A stretch of 31,721 bases of DNA, from positions 1 to 31,721 of the forward strand of contig DATMFQ010000031.1 in the NCBI GenBank assembly GCA_035556075.1, in the 5' to 3' direction. Origin of the DNA: 73-13 sp035556075 (GTDB lineage: Bacteria; Actinomycetota; Actinomycetes; Actinomycetales; Microbacteriaceae). Below, in pieces: positions 21,252 through 29,398 of the stretch. Position 1 is the first letter of the stretch, and each line of letters starts with the position of its first letter. Below the pieces are notes generated by a model that worked only from the letters and a program-made list of their open reading frames with translations, searched no databases and was not told the origin of the DNA. The position numbers and the translations under genes were made by a program.

Positions 21252-22676
21252 TCAGCCGCGGGCGGACCACCAGGTGCGGAGTCGGCGCTCGGCCTCCGCC
21301 TCCCCGAGCGGGCCCTCGTCGAGCCGCAGCTCAAGGAGGTGGCGGTACGCCTCGCCGACCTCGCGGCCGGGCCGGATCCCGAGGATGCGCATGATCGCCT
21401 CGCCGTCGAGGTCGGGGCGCACCGCGGCGAGATCCTCGGCCTCCTGCAGCTGCGCGATCCGCGCCTCGAGGTCATCGTAGGCCCACTCGAGTCGCTCGGC
21501 CTTGCGCCGATTGCGCGTCGTGACGTCGGCGCGCGTGAGGATGTGGAGCCGCTCGAGCTCGTCCCCGGCATCGCGGACGTAGCGGCGCACCGCCGAGTCG
21601 GTCCATTGCTGCTCGGAGTAGCCGAAGAAACGCAGGTGGAGCTCGACGAGCCGCGACACCGACTTGACGGTGTCATTGTCGAAGCGCAAGGCCTTCAGGC
21701 GCTTGGCCGCGAGCTTCGCGCCGACGACGTCGTGGTGGTGGAAGCTGACGGTGCGGCCCTCCACCCGCTTCGTCGCCGGCTTGCCGATGTCGTGGAGCAG
21801 CGCCGCGAGCCGCACGACGAGGTCGGGCGAGCCGAGGATGCCCCGCGAGCGCTCGAGCTCGACCGCCTGCTGCACGACGGTGAGCGTGTGCTCGTACACG
21901 TCCTTGTGGTGCGCGTGCTCGTCGGATTCGAGGCGGAGCGCGGGCACCTCGGGGATGACGCGGTCGGCGAGCCCGCTGTCGACGAGGAGACGAATGCCGG
22001 GGACCGGATCATCGGCCCGCATGAGCTTGGCGAGCTCGTCCGCGATGCGCTCGACGGACACGATCTCGAGCGAGGCGGCGAGTTCGGCCATCGCGGCAGC
22101 GACGCGGTCACTGACCCGGAAGCCGAGCTGCGCGGTGAACCGCGCAGCGCGCATCATCCGGAGCGGGTCGTCGCCGAAGGACACCGCCGGGTCGACGGGG
22201 GTGTCGAGGACGCCGGCAAGGAGGTCCTCGAGGCCGCCGCGCGGGTCGACGAGGACCCGGTCACTGAGTCGGAGCGCCATGGCGTTCACGGTGAAGTCAC
22301 GCCGCGCGAGGTCGCCCTCGAGCTCGTCGCCGAATGCGACGATCGGCTTCCGCGTCACCCCGTCGTAGGCGTCGGCCCGGTACGTCGTCACCTCGACGTG
22401 GTGGCCGTCGATGCGCGCGGCGATCGTGCCGAAGTCCCGACCGACATCCCAGACCGCACTCGCCAGCGGCGTCATGATCGCGAGCAGCTCCTCAGGGCGG
22501 GCGGAGGAGGTGAAGTCGAGGTCGCCCGTGTCGCGGCCGAGGAAGGCGTCGCGCACGGGGCCGCCGACGAGGGCGAGCTCCTGCCCGGCGGCGGCGAAGG
22601 CGGTGGCGAGCCGCGCGACGGGGCCCGACTCGATGAGCGCGTCGAGTCGTGAGATGCCGTCGGCGACGTTGATCAC
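21252..22676 (-). CDS. cca: CCA-adding tRNA nucleotidyltransferase
   Basis: 474 residues. Class II nucleotidyltransferase head: ALVGGPVRDAFLGRDTGDLDFT (GGxVRD at 38-43, catalytic DxD at 52-54), then RRDFTVNAMAL and the RNA-binding DPLRMMRAARFTAQLGF. An HD domain follows around residue 250 (AALLHDIGKPATKR), as in actinobacterial Cca/PcnA proteins. It adds or repairs the 3' CCA of tRNAs; a poly(A) polymerase cannot be fully excluded from sequence alone. GTG 22676 has GGGGAG 9 nt upstream; frames extending to 22958 run into the murJ promoter and are not supported. Divergent from murJ, separated by 54 nt. Confidence 0.92.
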   Translation of the reverse strand: MINVADGISRLDALIESGPVARLATAFAAAGQELALVGGPVRDAFLGRDTGDLDFTSSARPEELLAIMTPLASAVWDVGRDFGTIAARIDGHHVEVTTYRADAYDGVTRKPIVAFGDELEGDLARRDFTVNAMALRLSDRVLVDPRGGLEDLLAGVLDTPVDPAVSFGDDPLRMMRAARFTAQLGFRVSDRVAAAMAELAASLEIVSVERIADELAKLMRADDPVPGIRLLVDSGLADRVIPEVPALRLESDEHAHHKDVYEHTLTVVQQAVELERSRGILGSPDLVVRLAALLHDIGKPATKRVEGRTVSFHHHDVVGAKLAAKRLKALRFDNDTVKSVSRLVELHLRFFGYSEQQWTDSAVRRYVRDAGDELERLHILTRADVTTRNRRKAERLEWAYDDLEARIAQLQEAEDLAAVRPDLDGEAIMRILGIRPGREVGEAYRHLLELRLDEGPLGEAEAERRLRTWWSARG

Positions 22677-22717
22677 GGTGCCAGTCTCCCCGATCTGGGG
22701 CCCCGGCGTCGCATCCG

Positions 22718-22723
22718 TAGACT
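22718..22723 (+). promoter_or_regulatory. -10 hexamer of murJ (leaderless)
   Basis: TAGACT, 7 nt before the ATG at 22731; no ribosome site. Confidence 0.5.
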
Positions 22724-22730
22724 GCCTCCC

Positions 22731-24374
22731 ATGCCATCGATCGGCAGGTCGGGCGTCGTGCTGGCGTCGGGGACCCTCGTCTCGCGCGTCCTGGGCTTCG
22801 TCAATGCCCTCCTGCTGTACAACACGATCGGCACGGTGGGCCAGGGCGCCGATGCGTTCGCGCTGGCAAATCAGCTGCCGAACAACATTTTCACGCTCAT
22901 CGCAGGCGGCACCCTCACCGCCGTCATCGTGCCGGCGATCGTCAAGGCGACGGGGCACGCGGACGGCGGCGAGCGCTTCCTCCGCAAGCTCGTGACACTC
23001 GGCGTGACGATCTTCCTCGTCGTCACCATCGTCGTGACGATCGCGGCCCCGATCGTCGTCCAGATCTACGCGCAGAGCGGCGACCCGGCCGCGGGGGAGG
23101 CGGGCCGCGGCTTCAGTGCGGCGCAGCTGCAGCTCGCCTACGCATTCGCGTATTTCTGTCTGCCGCAGGTCTTCTTCTACGCCGTCTTCGCGATCCTCTC
23201 CGAGGTACTCAACGCGCGCGGCGTCTTCTGGCCCTACGCCTGGGCGCCGGTCGTCAACAACCTCGTCTTCGTCAGCGTCCTGCTCGGCTTCCGCTTCGCA
23301 TTCGGCTCCGCGGATGGACTGCTCGCGACCGACTGGTCACCGGCGATGGTGACGACGCTCGCGGGGGGTGCGACCCTCGGGATCGCGATCCAGGCGCTCG
23401 TGCTCGTGCTCGCGTGGCGGCAAGCCGGCATCCGATTCCGCCCCGACTTCCGCTGGCGGGACGCGGGCCTCGGCAAGTTCGGCAAGCTCGCCGCCTGGAC
23501 CTTCGGCGCGATGCTCGTCGCCCAGCTCGGCGGCATCGTCGAGTCGCGCGTCGTGTCGATCGCCAGCGGCGAGGAGGCCTCGCTCGCGACCGTCGCGCTC
23601 GCCTCCCTCATCGCGGTGCTGCCGTACTCCCTCATCACGATGTCGATCGCCGTCCCCTACTTCACGCGGCTGAGCACGCATGCCCGCGACGGTGACGTGA
23701 AGGCGATCGGCCAGGACCTGACGAATGCGATCCTCACCGTGCTCGTCCTGCAGGTCTTCGCGACGGTCGGGCTCGTCGTCCTCGCCCCCTGGGTCGCGAC
23801 CGTATTCACCACCAGCCAGGAGGGCCGCCTCGCGGTCGCGCTCGTGCTGACCTGCACGCTCGTCGGACTCATCCCGTCGAGCATCTCGGGGGTGCTGCTG
23901 CGCGGCTGGTACGCACTCGATGACACGCGCGCCGCATTCATCCTGCAGTGCATCCAGGTGACCATCCATGTCGGGCTGCTCCTGGCGATCGTCCAGGCGC
24001 CTCGGGACGTCATCGCGCCGCTCGCCGCGCTCTCGCTCGCCGCGGCGATGATCGTGAATGCGGCGATCAGCCTCGGCTGGATGCGCCGCCGGGTGCCGAC
24101 ACTGCGGGTCGGGCGGGTGCTCGGCCGACTGCTCTGGTATCTGCTCGCGATGGTGCCGGCCGCGGCCGCTGGCTACGGCATCGAGTGGGTGCTCAACGAG
24201 GCGGGGTACGCGCGATTCCCCGATGGCGACATCGTCAGTGCGCTCGTGACGGCCGCCGCGGCCGGGATCGTCATGCTCCTGGTGTACTTCGCGCTGCTCA
24301 TGGCGAGCCGCAACCCAGAGATCCTCACCGTCACCCGGCCGCTGCTGGGACGGCTCTCCCGCCGGACGGAATAG
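22731..24374 (+). CDS. murJ: Lipid II flippase
   Basis: 547 residues with about 14-15 membrane helices, the MATE-like fold of MurJ/MviN. Family features: the N-terminal ASGTLVSRVLGFVNALLLYN, GADAFALANQLPN near residue 40, and the NARGVFWPYAWAPVVNNLV segment near 165. It moves lipid II to the outer face for peptidoglycan synthesis. Many actinobacterial MurJ proteins are longer or carry a pseudokinase; this one is the short, core form with a brief basic tail. ATG 22731 follows TAGACT by 7 nt. The murJ stop TAG is itself the start of a TAGCCT hexamer (24372-24377) that could serve trxB. Confidence 0.93.
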   Translation: MPSIGRSGVVLASGTLVSRVLGFVNALLLYNTIGTVGQGADAFALANQLPNNIFTLIAGGTLTAVIVPAIVKATGHADGGERFLRKLVTLGVTIFLVVTIVVTIAAPIVVQIYAQSGDPAAGEAGRGFSAAQLQLAYAFAYFCLPQVFFYAVFAILSEVLNARGVFWPYAWAPVVNNLVFVSVLLGFRFAFGSADGLLATDWSPAMVTTLAGGATLGIAIQALVLVLAWRQAGIRFRPDFRWRDAGLGKFGKLAAWTFGAMLVAQLGGIVESRVVSIASGEEASLATVALASLIAVLPYSLITMSIAVPYFTRLSTHARDGDVKAIGQDLTNAILTVLVLQVFATVGLVVLAPWVATVFTTSQEGRLAVALVLTCTLVGLIPSSISGVLLRGWYALDDTRAAFILQCIQVTIHVGLLLAIVQAPRDVIAPLAALSLAAAMIVNAAISLGWMRRRVPTLRVGRVLGRLLWYLLAMVPAAAAGYGIEWVLNEAGYARFPDGDIVSALVTAAAAGIVMLLVYFALLMASRNPEILTVTRPLLGRLSRRTE

Positions 24375-24446
24375 CCTTGTCTCGTCGCTGGTTGCCAGTG
24401 GTGGACTCGCATGACGAATGCGCGAGCGGGAGAGACTGAAGAATTC

Positions 24447-25403
24447 ATGACTGTGCACAAGGTCGTCATCATCGGCAGTGGCCCGGCCGGCTACACGGCA
24501 GGCATCTACACGGGTCGGGCGAGTCTCGAGCCGGTGCTGATCGCGTCGTCGATCGAGCCGGGCGGTGAGCTGACGAAGACCACCGATGTGGAGAACTTCC
24601 CTGGCTTCCCGAAGGGCATCATGGGCCCGGACCTCATGGAGGAGATGCGTGCACAGGCGGAGCGTTTCGGGACGAAGGTCGTGTACGACGATGTGACCGC
24701 ACTCGACCTCGACGGCGACATCAAGCGGGTGACCCTCGGCGATGGGACCGTCCTCGAGGCACAGTCGATCATTTTTGCGACCGGCTCCGCCTACCGCAAG
24801 CTCGGTCTCGCAGACGAGGAGCGGCTCGCCGGGCACGGGGTGTCGTGGTGCGCGACCTGTGACGGCTTCTTCTTCCGCGAGCAGGTCATCGCGGTCGTCG
24901 GCGGCGGCGACTCGGCGATGGAAGAGGCGACGTTCCTCACGAAGTTCGCCGACAAGGTCATCCTCATCCACCGCTCGCAGCAGCTGCGCGCCTCCCAGGT
25001 CATGATCGACCGGGCGAAGGCGGACCCGAAGATCGAGTTCCTGCTCGACCACGAGGTCGTCGGCATCCACGGCGAGAATGCGGTCGAGCGCCTGACGGTG
25101 CGCAACACGGTGACCGGCGAGGAGTCCCCCCTCGAGGTGACCGGCCTCTTCGTCGCGATCGGCGCCGACCCGCGCACGCACCTCGTGCACGGGCAGCTCG
25201 AGCTAACCGATGCGGGCACGATCGCCGTCGAAGGACGGTCCTCACGCACGAGCGTCCCCGGGGTCTTCGCCGCGGGTGACGTCGTCGACCCGACGTACAA
25301 GCAGGCGGTGACCGCGGCGGCCTCCGGCACGGTCGCGGCGATTGACGTCGAGCACTATCTGGCGGCACTACCCGCCGCGACGGCGAGCGCGACGGCCGCC
25401 TGA
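24447..25403 (+). CDS. trxB: Thioredoxin-disulfide reductase
   Basis: 318 residues from ATG 24447. FAD site GSGPAG (10-15), redox-active CATC (135-138), NADPH site GGGDSAMEEA (152-161) and the second FAD motif near the end, SVPGVFAAGDVVDPTYKQAV. This is the low-molecular-weight TrxB, reducing thioredoxin with NADPH. ATG 24411, 12 codons upstream, is an alternative start, but its N-terminal addition is not like the family. Neither start has a good ribosome site. trxA follows 38 nt later in the same direction, the usual arrangement. Confidence 0.95.
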   Translation: MTVHKVVIIGSGPAGYTAGIYTGRASLEPVLIASSIEPGGELTKTTDVENFPGFPKGIMGPDLMEEMRAQAERFGTKVVYDDVTALDLDGDIKRVTLGDGTVLEAQSIIFATGSAYRKLGLADEERLAGHGVSWCATCDGFFFREQVIAVVGGGDSAMEEATFLTKFADKVILIHRSQQLRASQVMIDRAKADPKIEFLLDHEVVGIHGENAVERLTVRNTVTGEESPLEVTGLFVAIGADPRTHLVHGQLELTDAGTIAVEGRSSRTSVPGVFAAGDVVDPTYKQAVTAAASGTVAAIDVEHYLAALPAATASATAA

Positions 25404-25441
25404 GGGCGCGCATTCCTCGCTCCTGACGAAAGGACTCCACC

Positions 25442-25762
25442 ATGGCTGCCACCGATGTGACGGACGCGAACTTTGATGCGGAGGTGCTCGGCGCGGACCT
25501 CCCGGTCGTCGTCGACTTCTGGGCCGAGTGGTGCGGGCCGTGCAAGCAGATGTCGCCGATCCTCGACGAGATCGCCGCGGAGCACGAGGGCAAGGTCCGC
25601 GTCGTCAAGCTCAACGTCGACGACAACCCGGATATGACGATGCGCTACGGCATCACGGGCATCCCCGCCTTCAAGGTCTTTCGTGACGGCGCCGAGGTCA
25701 AGGAAATCATCGGCTCGATGCCGAAGCGCGTCTTCGAGCAGGAGCTCGCCGAGTTCCTCTGA
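25442..25762 (+). CDS. trxA: Thioredoxin
   Basis: 106 residues. Active site WCGPC (30-34), cis-proline in GIPAF (Pro75), and the typical DFWAEW strand before the active site. It is a cytoplasmic disulfide reductant kept reduced by the TrxB encoded just upstream. GAAAGGAC lies upstream of ATG 25442. The window holds only this one complete thioredoxin gene. Confidence 0.97.
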   Translation: MAATDVTDANFDAEVLGADLPVVVDFWAEWCGPCKQMSPILDEIAAEHEGKVRVVKLNVDDNPDMTMRYGITGIPAFKVFRDGAEVKEIIGSMPKRVFEQELAEFL

Positions 25763-25779
25763 CGTGTCGCTGGCGCCGG

Positions 25780-25785
25780 TAGGCT
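25780..25785 (+). promoter_or_regulatory. Candidate -10 hexamer for the 25811 aminotransferase
   Basis: TAGGCT about 25 nt before the ATG; here the mRNA would have a leader of about 19 nt with AAGGAGG, unlike the leaderless cases. Confidence 0.4.
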
Positions 25786-25810
25786 GGTCCTTTCCGCAAG
25801 GAGGCCCGAG

Positions 25811-27121
25811 ATGAGCGACACGCGAGGCACGAACCTCGATCCCTGGTACGACAGCTACGCCGCGCGAGCGGCCGGGCTGGCCGCCAGCGAGGTGCGCGCG
25901 CTCTTCGCCGTCGCCTCGCGGCCCGAGGTCGTCAGCCTCGCCGGCGGCATGCCATACGTGTCGGCGCTACCGCGCGACCTCGTGCAGGGCGCGCTCGACC
26001 GTGTGCTGTCGGAGCACGGCGCGCAGGCGATGCAGTACGGCTCGGGCCAGGGCCTGCCGCGCCTCCGGGAGCAGATCCTTGAGGTCATGGCGCTCGAGGG
26101 CATCCGCGCGGGCGTCGATGACCTCGTCGTCACGACCGGCTCACAGCATGGGCTCGAGCTCATCACGAAGCTCTTCATCGACCCGGGCGACGTCGTCCTC
26201 GCCGAGGCGCCGACGTACGTGACGGCGCTCGTCGTCTTCAAGTCCTTCGAAGCCGACGTGCAGCACGTCATGACCGACGAGCACGGGCTCGTGCCCGAGG
26301 CCCTGCGCGAGCGCATCGCGGAGCTCAAGGCCGCGGGCCGCCGGATCAAATTCCTCTACACGATCCCCTCGTTCTCGAACCCCTCCGGCGTGACGATCCC
26401 GTGGGAGCGGCGCACCGAGATCCTCGAGATCTGCCGGACCGAGGGCATCCTCGTGCTCGAGGACGACCCGTACGGGCTGCTGTGGTTCGACGCCCCGCCG
26501 CCACACGCGATGCGCTCCGTCGAGGAGGACGGCGTCGTCTTTCTCGGCACCTTCTCGAAGACGCTCGCCCCCGGCTTCCGCGTCGGCTGGGTACTCGCGC
26601 CGCACGCCATCCGCGAGAAACTCATCCTTGCCAACGAGGCGGCGATCCTGAGTCCCAGCTCCTTCGCCCAGTACACGATCAGCGAGTACCTGAGCTCAGC
26701 CGACTGGCGCGGTCAGATCGACACGTTCCGCGGGGTCTATCGGGAGCGCCGGGACGCGATGCTCGCGGCGCTTCACGACTACCTGCCGGACCTGAGCTGG
26801 ACGACGCCGAACGGCGGGTTCTATGTGTGGCTGACGCTCCCCGAGTTCCTCGACTCGAAGGCGATGTTGCCGCGCGCCGTCAAGGAGCTCGTCGCCTACA
26901 CGCCCGGCACCGCGTTCTACGCGGACGGAAGTGGGCGGTCGCGGATCCGGCTGTCGTTTTGCTACCCGACCCCCGCATTCATCCGGGAAGGCGTCCGACG
27001 CCTGTCGGTCGTCATCAATGGCGAGCTCGATCTCCTCGGCGAGTTCGGACAGACCAGCCCGCTGCCGGCGGTGCGCTCGACGACCGAGCCGGTCTTCGTC
27101 CCCCCGACCTCGCTGACCTGA
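25811..27121 (+). CDS. PLP-dependent aminotransferase (2-aminoadipate / LysN-like)
   Basis: 436 residues. Fold-type I aminotransferase with no helix-turn-helix domain: VVSLAGGMPYVSALP (40-54), MQYGSGQGLPRLRE (74-87), TTGSQHGLEL (108-117), PSFSNPSGVT (186-195), LEDDPYGLL (216-224) and the Schiff-base lysine in GTFSKTLAPGFRVGW (Lys250). It most resembles the 2-aminoadipate aminotransferase/MocR-catalytic-domain group; the true substrate is not determined. The last 35 residues are a Pro/Thr-rich extension. A good AAGGAGG precedes ATG. ddl follows after only 19 nt, so a shared transcript is likely. Confidence 0.87.
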   Translation: MSDTRGTNLDPWYDSYAARAAGLAASEVRALFAVASRPEVVSLAGGMPYVSALPRDLVQGALDRVLSEHGAQAMQYGSGQGLPRLREQILEVMALEGIRAGVDDLVVTTGSQHGLELITKLFIDPGDVVLAEAPTYVTALVVFKSFEADVQHVMTDEHGLVPEALRERIAELKAAGRRIKFLYTIPSFSNPSGVTIPWERRTEILEICRTEGILVLEDDPYGLLWFDAPPPHAMRSVEEDGVVFLGTFSKTLAPGFRVGWVLAPHAIREKLILANEAAILSPSSFAQYTISEYLSSADWRGQIDTFRGVYRERRDAMLAALHDYLPDLSWTTPNGGFYVWLTLPEFLDSKAMLPRAVKELVAYTPGTAFYADGSGRSRIRLSFCYPTPAFIREGVRRLSVVINGELDLLGEFGQTSPLPAVRSTTEPVFVPPTSLT

Positions 27122-27137
27122 CCTGAGCTGAGCTAAG
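27113..27137 (+). repeat. Pentamer run CTGAC/CTGAG at the aminotransferase-ddl junction
   Basis: Five consecutive pentamers CTGAC-CTGAC-CTGAG-CTGAG-CTAAG, spanning the stop codon and the 19-nt gap. Because 5 and 3 are coprime, TGA appears in every forward frame. Confidence 0.6.
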
Positions 27138-27140
27138 CCA

Positions 27141-28079
27141 ATGAGCCTCGACATCCTCGTCCTCGCCGGCGGCATCTCGCACGAGCGCGACATCTCGCTG
27201 CGCAGCGGCCGGCGCCTCGCCGACGGCCTCCTCGCGCACGGCGCGACGGTGACGATTCGCGACCCCGACGCGACCCTCCTCGGCTACATCCGCGAGCACC
27301 GGCCCGACGTGGTCTGGCCCGCACTCCACGGTGCGAGCGGGGAAGATGGCGCGCTGCGGGGACTGCTCGACTTCCTCGGTGTCCCGTACGTCGGAGCGAG
27401 CGCGGACGCCGCCCGCCTCGCGTGGGACAAGCCGACCGCCAAGACGGTCGCGAGCCGCGCCGGGGTGCCCACTCCGGCATCGATCACGCTGCCCCGCGAG
27501 GCGTTCCGCGAGCTCGGCGCGATCGGCATCCTCGAGGAGATCTCGGATGAATTCGCGGGACCGCTTGTCGTGAAGCCCGCCCAAGGTGGCTCCTCCCAGG
27601 GCGTGACAATCCTCGAGGACCGTGCCGGGCTGCCGCGCGCGATGGTCGATGCCTACACCTACTGGGATGTCGTGCTCATCGAGCAGCGCATCTCGGGCAC
27701 CGAGATCTCGATCGGCGTGCTCGACACCGGTGACGGCCCGGTCGCGCTGCCCGCCGTCGAGATCGAGCCCGTCCACGGCGTGTACTCGTACGAGGCGCGG
27801 TACACGGCGGGTGAGACCCACTTCTACACGCCCGCCCGAATCTCGGACGAGGTCGCGGCGCGAGCCGCAGGGCATGCCCTCGAGGCGCACCAGGCACTCG
27901 GGCTCCGCCACCTGTCCCGCGTCGACTTCATCATCGACGGCGCGGGGACCCCATTCTTCCTCGAGGCGAACGTCATGCCGGGGCTCACCGAGACGTCGGT
28001 GTACCCGATCGCGCTCGAGGCGGCGGGGTACGACGTCGGGCTCGCCTATGCGGCGCTGGCGTCGGCGGCGCGGGGGTAG
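27141..28079 (+). CDS. ddl: D-alanine-D-alanine ligase family protein
   Basis: 312 residues, ATP-grasp enzyme. N-terminal domain with VLAGGISHERDISLRSG and the HGASGEDG loop (63-70); ATP-binding central domain with PLVVKPAQGGSSQGVT (141-155); C-terminal FFLEANVMPGLTETS, the Mg-ATP and substrate site, in which the usual ExNTxPG reads EANVMPG. It would join two D-alanines for peptidoglycan. Length fits DdlA/B. The Thr-to-Val change leaves open that a related D-alanine or peptide ligase is meant, or that a second ddl elsewhere is the main enzyme. No ribosome site is visible before ATG 27141; translation may depend on the upstream gene. Confidence 0.85.
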   Translation: MSLDILVLAGGISHERDISLRSGRRLADGLLAHGATVTIRDPDATLLGYIREHRPDVVWPALHGASGEDGALRGLLDFLGVPYVGASADAARLAWDKPTAKTVASRAGVPTPASITLPREAFRELGAIGILEEISDEFAGPLVVKPAQGGSSQGVTILEDRAGLPRAMVDAYTYWDVVLIEQRISGTEISIGVLDTGDGPVALPAVEIEPVHGVYSYEARYTAGETHFYTPARISDEVAARAAGHALEAHQALGLRHLSRVDFIIDGAGTPFFLEANVMPGLTETSVYPIALEAAGYDVGLAYAALASAARG

Positions 28080-28109
28080 TGGGCTGATCTGCGACTGCGC
28101 CCTCCTCGA

Positions 28110-28370
28110 TCAGGTGCGGGTGCGAAACCGCGCGGGCCAAAGTCCCTGCTTGCCGGGGGCAAGGATGCCGTTCGGATCAAGCGCATCCTTGAGGCGCTCA
28201 TTGAACCGACGCTGAGCATGCCCGTTAAAGGCGAACTGATCAGCGGCGAGATCCATGTAATCGAGATGCGACGGGTATTCGCCGTATCCCATCGCCGCGA
28301 GCTCCGGAATGAGTGTCCGGGTAATCCGGTACGCCGCCTCGGTCTGGCGAGCGTCGGCGAGGTCGAACGC
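28110..28370 (-). pseudogene. C-terminal relic of a vanillyl-alcohol-oxidase / 4-cresol dehydrogenase flavoprotein
   Basis: About 85 codons on the minus strand end in AAMGYGEYPSHLDYMDL, FNERLKDALDPNGILAPGKQG and LWPARF, which match the very C terminus of VAO/PCMH-type FAD oxidases. The reading continues upstream through AFDLADARQTEAAYRITRTLIPEL but homology then stops near 28370, where a plus-strand fragment of another gene begins. The FAD-binding and catalytic domains (over 400 residues) are missing. The intact parent would oxidise para-alkyl phenols such as vanillyl alcohol, eugenol or p-cresol. It is a relic left by deletion or rearrangement. Confidence 0.78.
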
Positions 28371-28374
28371 CCAA

Positions 28375-28737
28375 TGGATCCTCCACGGCGCGACCGATTA
28401 CCTCCGTGGCGACGTCGCCTTCAAGGGCGGTATCACCGCGATCCAGAAGATCGCGCACACCGCCGAGGTCTTCCGTCTTGGCTTCGAGATCCACGACGGT
28501 TTCAACGCGACCGGGAACGTCGCGGGCGCGCACCTGGCGATGGCGATCCCGAATGCGCAGTACTTCGAGATCCTCACGATCCAGGACACCGGCGTGTACG
28601 GCTTCGAGCACTTCGGCTATGGACTGGCCGAGCCGCTCGAGATCGTCGGTGGGAATGTGCTCGCCCCGACCGGACCAGGGCTTGGTCGCGCGATCGACCA
28701 CGAACTCATCCGGGCCGGCATCGTCGCCACCCTCTGA
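28375..28737 (+). pseudogene. C-terminal relic of a mandelate racemase / muconate lactonizing enzyme
   Basis: About 120 codons resembling the end of an enolase-superfamily MR/MLE enzyme: ATDYLRGDVAFKGGITAIQKIAH (with the Asp of the Asp-His dyad), FEIHDGFNATGNVAGAHLAMAIPN (the His), and a C-terminal region FGYGLAEPLEIVGGNV followed by PTGPGLGRAIDHELI. The N-terminal domain, the catalytic lysines and the three metal ligands are absent, so it cannot be active. The open frame runs leftward into antisense of the oxidase relic and has no credible start. The stop is 20 nt before the flavin reductase. Confidence 0.8.
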
Positions 28738-28757
28738 CCACCAGGAGCACGATCAGC

Positions 28758-29297
28758 ATGCCAAAGGAGACACTGTCCCCCGCCGCGGTCGATGTCCCGC
28801 GGCAACCGATCTCGCCGGAGGCGTTCAAGGACGCGTTTCGTCGTCAGCCCGGCGGCGTCGCCGTCGTCACCGCGGACGACGGGAACGGCCCCGCCGCGCT
28901 CACCGTGACCTCCGTCGCCTCCGTCAGCGCCGAGCCGCCGCTCATCGTCTTCTCCGTGTCGGAGCTCTCCTCCGCCGCGCCGACGATCCTCGGCGCGGAA
29001 TCGATCGTCGTACACCTCATCGATGTCGAGGGCCTCGAGGTCGCGAAACTCGCCGCGACGCACGGCATCGACCGCTTCGCCGACACCGCGCAATGGACCC
29101 GGCTGCCGACCGGCGAGCCGATGTACCTCGGGGTCGGCAACTGGCTGCGCTGCCGCATCGTCGACCGGGTGCTCGCCGGCGGGTCGACGCTCGTCGTCGG
29201 CATGGTGCTCGAGACGGGCGCCCCGGGTGAGCTTCTCGCGCCGGTCGTGTATCACGACCGCACCTGGCACGCGCTCGGCACGCACTCGCAACTCTGA
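28758..29297 (+). CDS. Flavin reductase family (NAD(P)H:FMN oxidoreductase-like) protein
   Basis: 179 residues, the full length of the flavin-reductase-like domain (PF01613 type): FRRQPGGVAVVTADDGNGPAALTVTSVASVSAEPPLIVF, then HLIDVEGLEVAKLAA and VVYHDRTWHALG at the end. Such proteins reduce FMN or FAD and often feed reduced flavin to a two-component monooxygenase. No monooxygenase gene is next to it, but the oxidase and MR/MLE relics just upstream suggest a former aromatic or sugar-acid catabolic cluster. ATG 28758 has GGAG about 10 nt upstream. It appears intact. Confidence 0.85.
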   Translation: MPKETLSPAAVDVPRQPISPEAFKDAFRRQPGGVAVVTADDGNGPAALTVTSVASVSAEPPLIVFSVSELSSAAPTILGAESIVVHLIDVEGLEVAKLAATHGIDRFADTAQWTRLPTGEPMYLGVGNWLRCRIVDRVLAGGSTLVVGMVLETGAPGELLAPVVYHDRTWHALGTHSQL

Positions 29298-29398
29298 CCG
29301 AGCCTCGCAGGGCGGCATTCCGCGATCAAGCGGTTGGACCGCGGCAACGATGACAGGAAAAGCCCTGATCAGGAGTTACATTCCGACATCGGCATGCG
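29298..29398. other. Gap between flavin reductase and parB
   Basis: 101 nt between convergent genes. Contains a 10-bp palindrome CCTGATCAGG (29364-29373) and one GCATTC word; no clear terminator. Confidence 0.35.
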
